A stretch of DNA of 8,274 bases, from assembly GCA_023301645.1 (NCBI GenBank), contig JALZUH010000049.1:1-8274 (forward strand), read 5' to 3'. Shown piece after piece: positions 5,801 to 8,274 of this stretch. The position numbers and the translations under genes are program-made. Source of the DNA: Akkermansiaceae bacterium (GTDB taxonomy: Bacteria; Verrucomicrobiota; Verrucomicrobiia; Verrucomicrobiales; Akkermansiaceae). The notes below the pieces were generated by a model. The model saw only the letters and a list, made by a program, of their open reading frames with translations, ran no database searches and was not told where the DNA came from. Each line of letters starts with the position of its first letter. Positions within the stretch are counted from its first letter, which is position 1.

Positions 5801-6631
5801 ATGAAACCGCTCAATCTGATAGCACTTTTGCTCTTCATTGCCAGCACCGTCTGGGTGCTGACACTTGGAGAGACGACGGTTCGATCTATCCAGAAGACAT
5901 TTTACAGTGTCATTAGCCCCTTTATTAGAGGAGGGGCTACACTTGAGACCACTGCTGCGGAATTCATCCAAGAAGCTGAGCACTCCAAGATCTGGGAAGA
6001 GCGCTACAAATTAGCCAAAGCTGACCTCGACCAAACGCGAATGGAAATAGCCCATCTTCGCAAAATCGAGATCGAAAATGCTGAGCTCAACAAAGCACTT
6101 TCATTCAAGCAAAACGAACCCTTCCAAGTTCTCCCTGCTAAGATCATCCGCCGCCAACCCTCCACATGGTGGCAAACCGTCACCATCAACCTTGGTGAGA
6201 ACAACAACATCGGCGTCCAGCTGCCCGTTCTCTCCGCAGAAGGGCTCGTAGGCAAAATTGACACCACCTCACCCAACACATCCACCGTCCTATTACTTAC
6301 CGACGAAAGCTGCCAAGTATCTGCCAAGATCGACGGCACACCAGAAGTAGGTATACTCAGCGGCATTAGAGGAAGAACTGGAGAAAGCCCACTTCTTCGC
6401 CTGAACTATTTATCCAAAGGAGCATCGATTGAGCCCGGCATGATGGTATACACCACAGGTCGAGGCGGACTCTTTCCCGAAGGTATTCTTCTTGGCACCA
6501 TAGAGTCCTACGAATCAGGACCACTCTCTGGAGAAGCTCTCGTCAAGCCTGCGGTGGATTTCAAAACACTCAAAATAGTGTTTGTTAAACATACCAATCC
6601 TTTGGACTCACCCCGCCTGCCCGAGAAATAA
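5801..6631 (+). CDS. mreC: Cell-shape protein MreC
   Basis: This 276-residue bitopic inner-membrane protein has a periplasmic body that links MreB and MreD to PBP2 and activates it. One helix lies at about 4-23 after a short cytoplasmic MKPLN tail. A coiled coil follows at about 54-103 (heptad-rich Glu/Lys/Leu), then the two beta-barrel MreC domain. Recognisable points are STWWQTVTINLG (121-132), EGLVGKI (147-153), and the family's late glycine motif as GRGGLFPEGILLGTI (220-234). VKPAVDFKTLKIVFV (248-262) closes the domain. Length is typical. The frame can start earlier at a TTG (5786), but that codon lies inside the hairpin stem; the ATG at 5801 follows GAAGAG and directly precedes the membrane helix. 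mreD starts one base after the mreC stop, implying translational coupling. Confidence 0.96.
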   Translation: MKPLNLIALLLFIASTVWVLTLGETTVRSIQKTFYSVISPFIRGGATLETTAAEFIQEAEHSKIWEERYKLAKADLDQTRMEIAHLRKIEIENAELNKALSFKQNEPFQVLPAKIIRRQPSTWWQTVTINLGENNNIGVQLPVLSAEGLVGKIDTTSPNTSTVLLLTDESCQVSAKIDGTPEVGILSGIRGRTGESPLLRLNYLSKGASIEPGMMVYTTGRGGLFPEGILLGTIESYESGPLSGEALVKPAVDFKTLKIVFVKHTNPLDSPRLPEK

Positions 6632-6632
6632 A

Positions 6633-7229
6633 GTGTTAAAATATACCATCAGTATTATTTTATTAGTGCTCGCTGCCTGCATGGTGCAGCAGTATCTACC
6701 CGCCATCCCCTCCCTCTATGGTGCGCGAGTTCTCATCCTCCCACTCGTCTTTCTCTGCTCAGCAGTCAGTGTGAACTTCGCCACCATGCTCGTCCTTGCC
6801 TTTATTTGTGGTTTCCTATGGGACGCGCAGCACCTGCTCGGTGAACACGGAGGTGACCCTGACGTCTACACCCACCCTGTAGACTCACTCCGCTTTGGCT
6901 ACAGCATTATCCTCTACGCCGTGATGGGCCTACTCATGCAGAGTATCCAGCCACTCTTCAAAAAAGGCGTTTGGCACATCTCCTCATTACTAGCAGGACT
7001 CTGTATCTTTCTCTACCTCTTTGCCGAGTATCTCATTATCAACTTTGTCCGAGGGGACTTCACTTTTCCCTCCGTTACCTTCTATCGAATTTACCTCACC
7101 GGAGCTGTCACCATGCTCTGCTCACCCATCATTTTCTGGATTATTTTTCAACTCGCTACATATTGTCGATACACCATCGAATATCACGGACTCAAAAAAC
7201 ACCCCAAATACACCAACACCTGTGATTAA
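6633..7229 (+). CDS. mreD: Rod-shape-determining membrane protein MreD
   Basis: This 198-residue polytopic inner-membrane protein is part of the MreBCD-PBP2-RodA elongasome, where it is thought to help regulate the MreC-PBP2 interaction. Hydrophobic segments lie at about 5-20, 30-48, 50-64, 87-105, 114-138 and 153-178, consistent with the five to six helices of the family. The conserved glycine-aspartate signature appears as GFLWDA (60-65). Sequence identity is weak in this family, so position after mreC is an important part of the call. The start is GTG at 6633, one base after the mreC stop, with a weak GAGA upstream. An in-frame ATG at 6582 would add 17 mostly polar residues and overlap mreC by 50 bases, so it is less likely. 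The stop codon lies within a hairpin, and mrdA starts 26 bp later. Confidence 0.9.
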   Translation: MLKYTISIILLVLAACMVQQYLPAIPSLYGARVLILPLVFLCSAVSVNFATMLVLAFICGFLWDAQHLLGEHGGDPDVYTHPVDSLRFGYSIILYAVMGLLMQSIQPLFKKGVWHISSLLAGLCIFLYLFAEYLIINFVRGDFTFPSVTFYRIYLTGAVTMLCSPIIFWIIFQLATYCRYTIEYHGLKKHPKYTNTCD

Positions 7230-7242
7230 GCTCTCTTAATCA
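7223..7242 (+). promoter_or_regulatory. Hairpin containing the mreD stop codon
   Basis: TGATTAAG (7223-7230) pairs perfectly with CTTAATCA (7235-7242) across the four-base loop CTCT, and the mreD TAA (7227-7229) lies inside the 5' arm. A run of As follows rather than Ts, so it is not a rightward terminator, and mrdA starts 13 bases after the stem. Ribosomes terminating on mreD would melt it, so it might tie mrdA translation to mreD. Confidence 0.5.
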
Positions 7243-7255
7243 AAAAATCAGCGAT

Positions 7256-8274
7256 ATGGAAAAGCGTTACCAACTGAGAATCTTTATACTCACAGCCCTT
7301 GTTTTAGTAGGGTTTGGGACTCTCGTTTCACGCCTATATGACTACCAGATCGCTAACCGAGCTCGTTTTTTAAAACAAGTCCCGTCTAATTACACCATCA
7401 CTATCCGTGAGCCAGGTATACGAGGCGACATCACTGACCGAAACGGCATCGTGCTCGCTACGAATGTGCGCAACTACGAAGTTGTCTTTAATCTCAAAGA
7501 CATCCGCAACGACTACAGGCGTCACCTCAAAGACACCCACGGCAAAGAAGCCGATGAGATCTTTGCCAAAAAGAAAACTCACGAAATCATCAATGAATGG
7601 GTCAGGCCACGACTAGCCATACATAATCTCGACAAGCAATATAACGCCAACTCGCTCAACACTCACTACATCACCCACGGTGGACAGGTGCCCTTTAAGT
7701 TCAGAAGTGACCTTAGCTACGACCAGTTTGCCTACTTTGCCGAGCACAACCTCGAACTCCCCGGAGTAGAAATCCGAGTAAGCCCCGTGCGCGAATACCC
7801 CTATGGTTCACTAGCCTCACATGTTCTTGGCTACACCAAAGACTGGGAAAAAGGGAAAATCACCGAAAAAGAACGACGCCAGTTCAAGCACTACACTGGA
7901 GACAGCGTAGGCATTGCAGGTGTTGAGTCCACCATGGACCAATACCTTAATGGCGCTAAAGGTATCACCACTCTGCTCAAAAACGAAAAAGGCAAAGCCA
8001 TTAAAATCGTCGACAAAATCGACCCCGACGCAGGCTCCCGTGTAGTGCTCACCATTGACGCCCGCGTTCAGCACCTCGTAGAAACCACACTGCGTGAAGT
8101 AGGACGAGCAGCAGCCGTCGTCATGGATCCCAATACCGGCAAAGTCCTCGCCATGGCATCCATCCCAGACTACACGCCGAATTTCTTCTCAGGCGGCATC
8201 ACCACCACTCGCTATAATAACTACAGAAATAACAAAGCAGCCCCCCTGCTAAATAAAGCCATTGGAAACTTCAC
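7256..8274 (+). CDS. mrdA: Penicillin-binding protein 2 (elongasome transpeptidase), 3' part outside the window
   Basis: I translated 339 complete codons, open to the right edge. This monofunctional class B PBP cross-links peptidoglycan during side-wall elongation with RodA. A short cytoplasmic MEKRYQLR is followed by a membrane helix (9-27). The pedestal (PBP dimerisation) domain begins with IRGDITDRNGIVLA (55-68). REYPYGSLASHVLGY (179-193) and GIAGVESTMDQYLNG (219-233) are typical of PBP2. The transpeptidase domain starts around VVLTIDARVQH (263-273) and continues AAAVVMDPNTGKVLAM (285-300). The sequence ends at NKAIGNF, just where the SxxK catalytic serine motif should follow, so activity cannot be confirmed here. 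A PBP3/FtsI assignment is less likely given the mreBCD context. The start is the ATG at 7256; the upstream AAAATCAGCGAT has no Shine-Dalgarno. rodA is expected downstream. Confidence 0.95.
   Translation, partial: MEKRYQLRIFILTALVLVGFGTLVSRLYDYQIANRARFLKQVPSNYTITIREPGIRGDITDRNGIVLATNVRNYEVVFNLKDIRNDYRRHLKDTHGKEADEIFAKKKTHEIINEWVRPRLAIHNLDKQYNANSLNTHYITHGGQVPFKFRSDLSYDQFAYFAEHNLELPGVEIRVSPVREYPYGSLASHVLGYTKDWEKGKITEKERRQFKHYTGDSVGIAGVESTMDQYLNGAKGITTLLKNEKGKAIKIVDKIDPDAGSRVVLTIDARVQHLVETTLREVGRAAAVVMDPNTGKVLAMASIPDYTPNFFSGGITTTRYNNYRNNKAAPLLNKAIGNF

Noticed and set aside
6582..6632. ATG start for mreD overlapping mreC by 50 bases
   Set aside because: The added residues are polar and unlike MreD; the GTG one base after the mreC stop places the first membrane helix at the N-terminus as expected.
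6971..7616. Further frames of 69-84 codons over mreD and mrdA
   Set aside because: They overlap genes with clear membrane or PBP2 signatures and show no features of their own.
1..8274. A novel defence, mobile or secondary-metabolite system
   Set aside because: No nuclease, helicase, transposase, integrase, toxin-antitoxin or biosynthetic signature was seen on either strand; the region is core housekeeping DNA with two or three uncharacterised genes.

Overview
The window looks like ordinary chromosome from a Gram-negative-type bacterium, most likely a member of the Verrucomicrobiota. I infer this from the protein character: the MreB/MreC/MreD set, a small membrane protein with an N-terminal 'SPYEV'-type tail, and a secreted or anchored protein built of about 32-residue helical repeats of a kind I associate with Verrucomicrobiales. 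No database was searched. There are no insertion sequences, integrases, phage genes or CRISPR arrays.

The left arm (1-2577) reads leftward. It holds a long repeat-solenoid protein that runs off the left edge (1-1632), a strong intrinsic terminator (1723-1752), a tRNA-His with an encoded CCA end (1782-1857), and a four-helix membrane protein of unknown function (1981-2577). The only stretch over 300 bases lacking a listed complete gene is the repeat protein itself, which is open from 1632 to base 1 without a stop.

The right arm (2665-8274) reads rightward, divergent from the membrane gene across an 87-bp gap. It holds tyrS (tyrosyl-tRNA synthetase), a 166-residue all-helical protein I do not recognise, and then the cell-shape cluster mreB-mreC-mreD-mrdA, with mrdA (PBP2) cut by the right edge just before its catalytic serine. 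MreB filaments on the inner membrane face, the periplasmic scaffold MreC, membrane protein MreD and transpeptidase PBP2 together form the core of the elongasome that builds the side wall; rodA is the expected next gene.

The least expected structure is in the short gaps. A long bulged hairpin fills the mreB-mreC gap and ends next to the mreC start, a perfect 8-bp hairpin contains the mreD stop codon, and another 8-bp hairpin sits in the mreB leader. None has a U-tract, so they look like mRNA processing, stability or translation elements rather than terminators. Most starts lack a Shine-Dalgarno sequence, and two genes have a -10-like box exactly 9 bases before the ATG, suggesting leaderless transcripts. 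I found no evidence of a wholly new defence or mobile system here.
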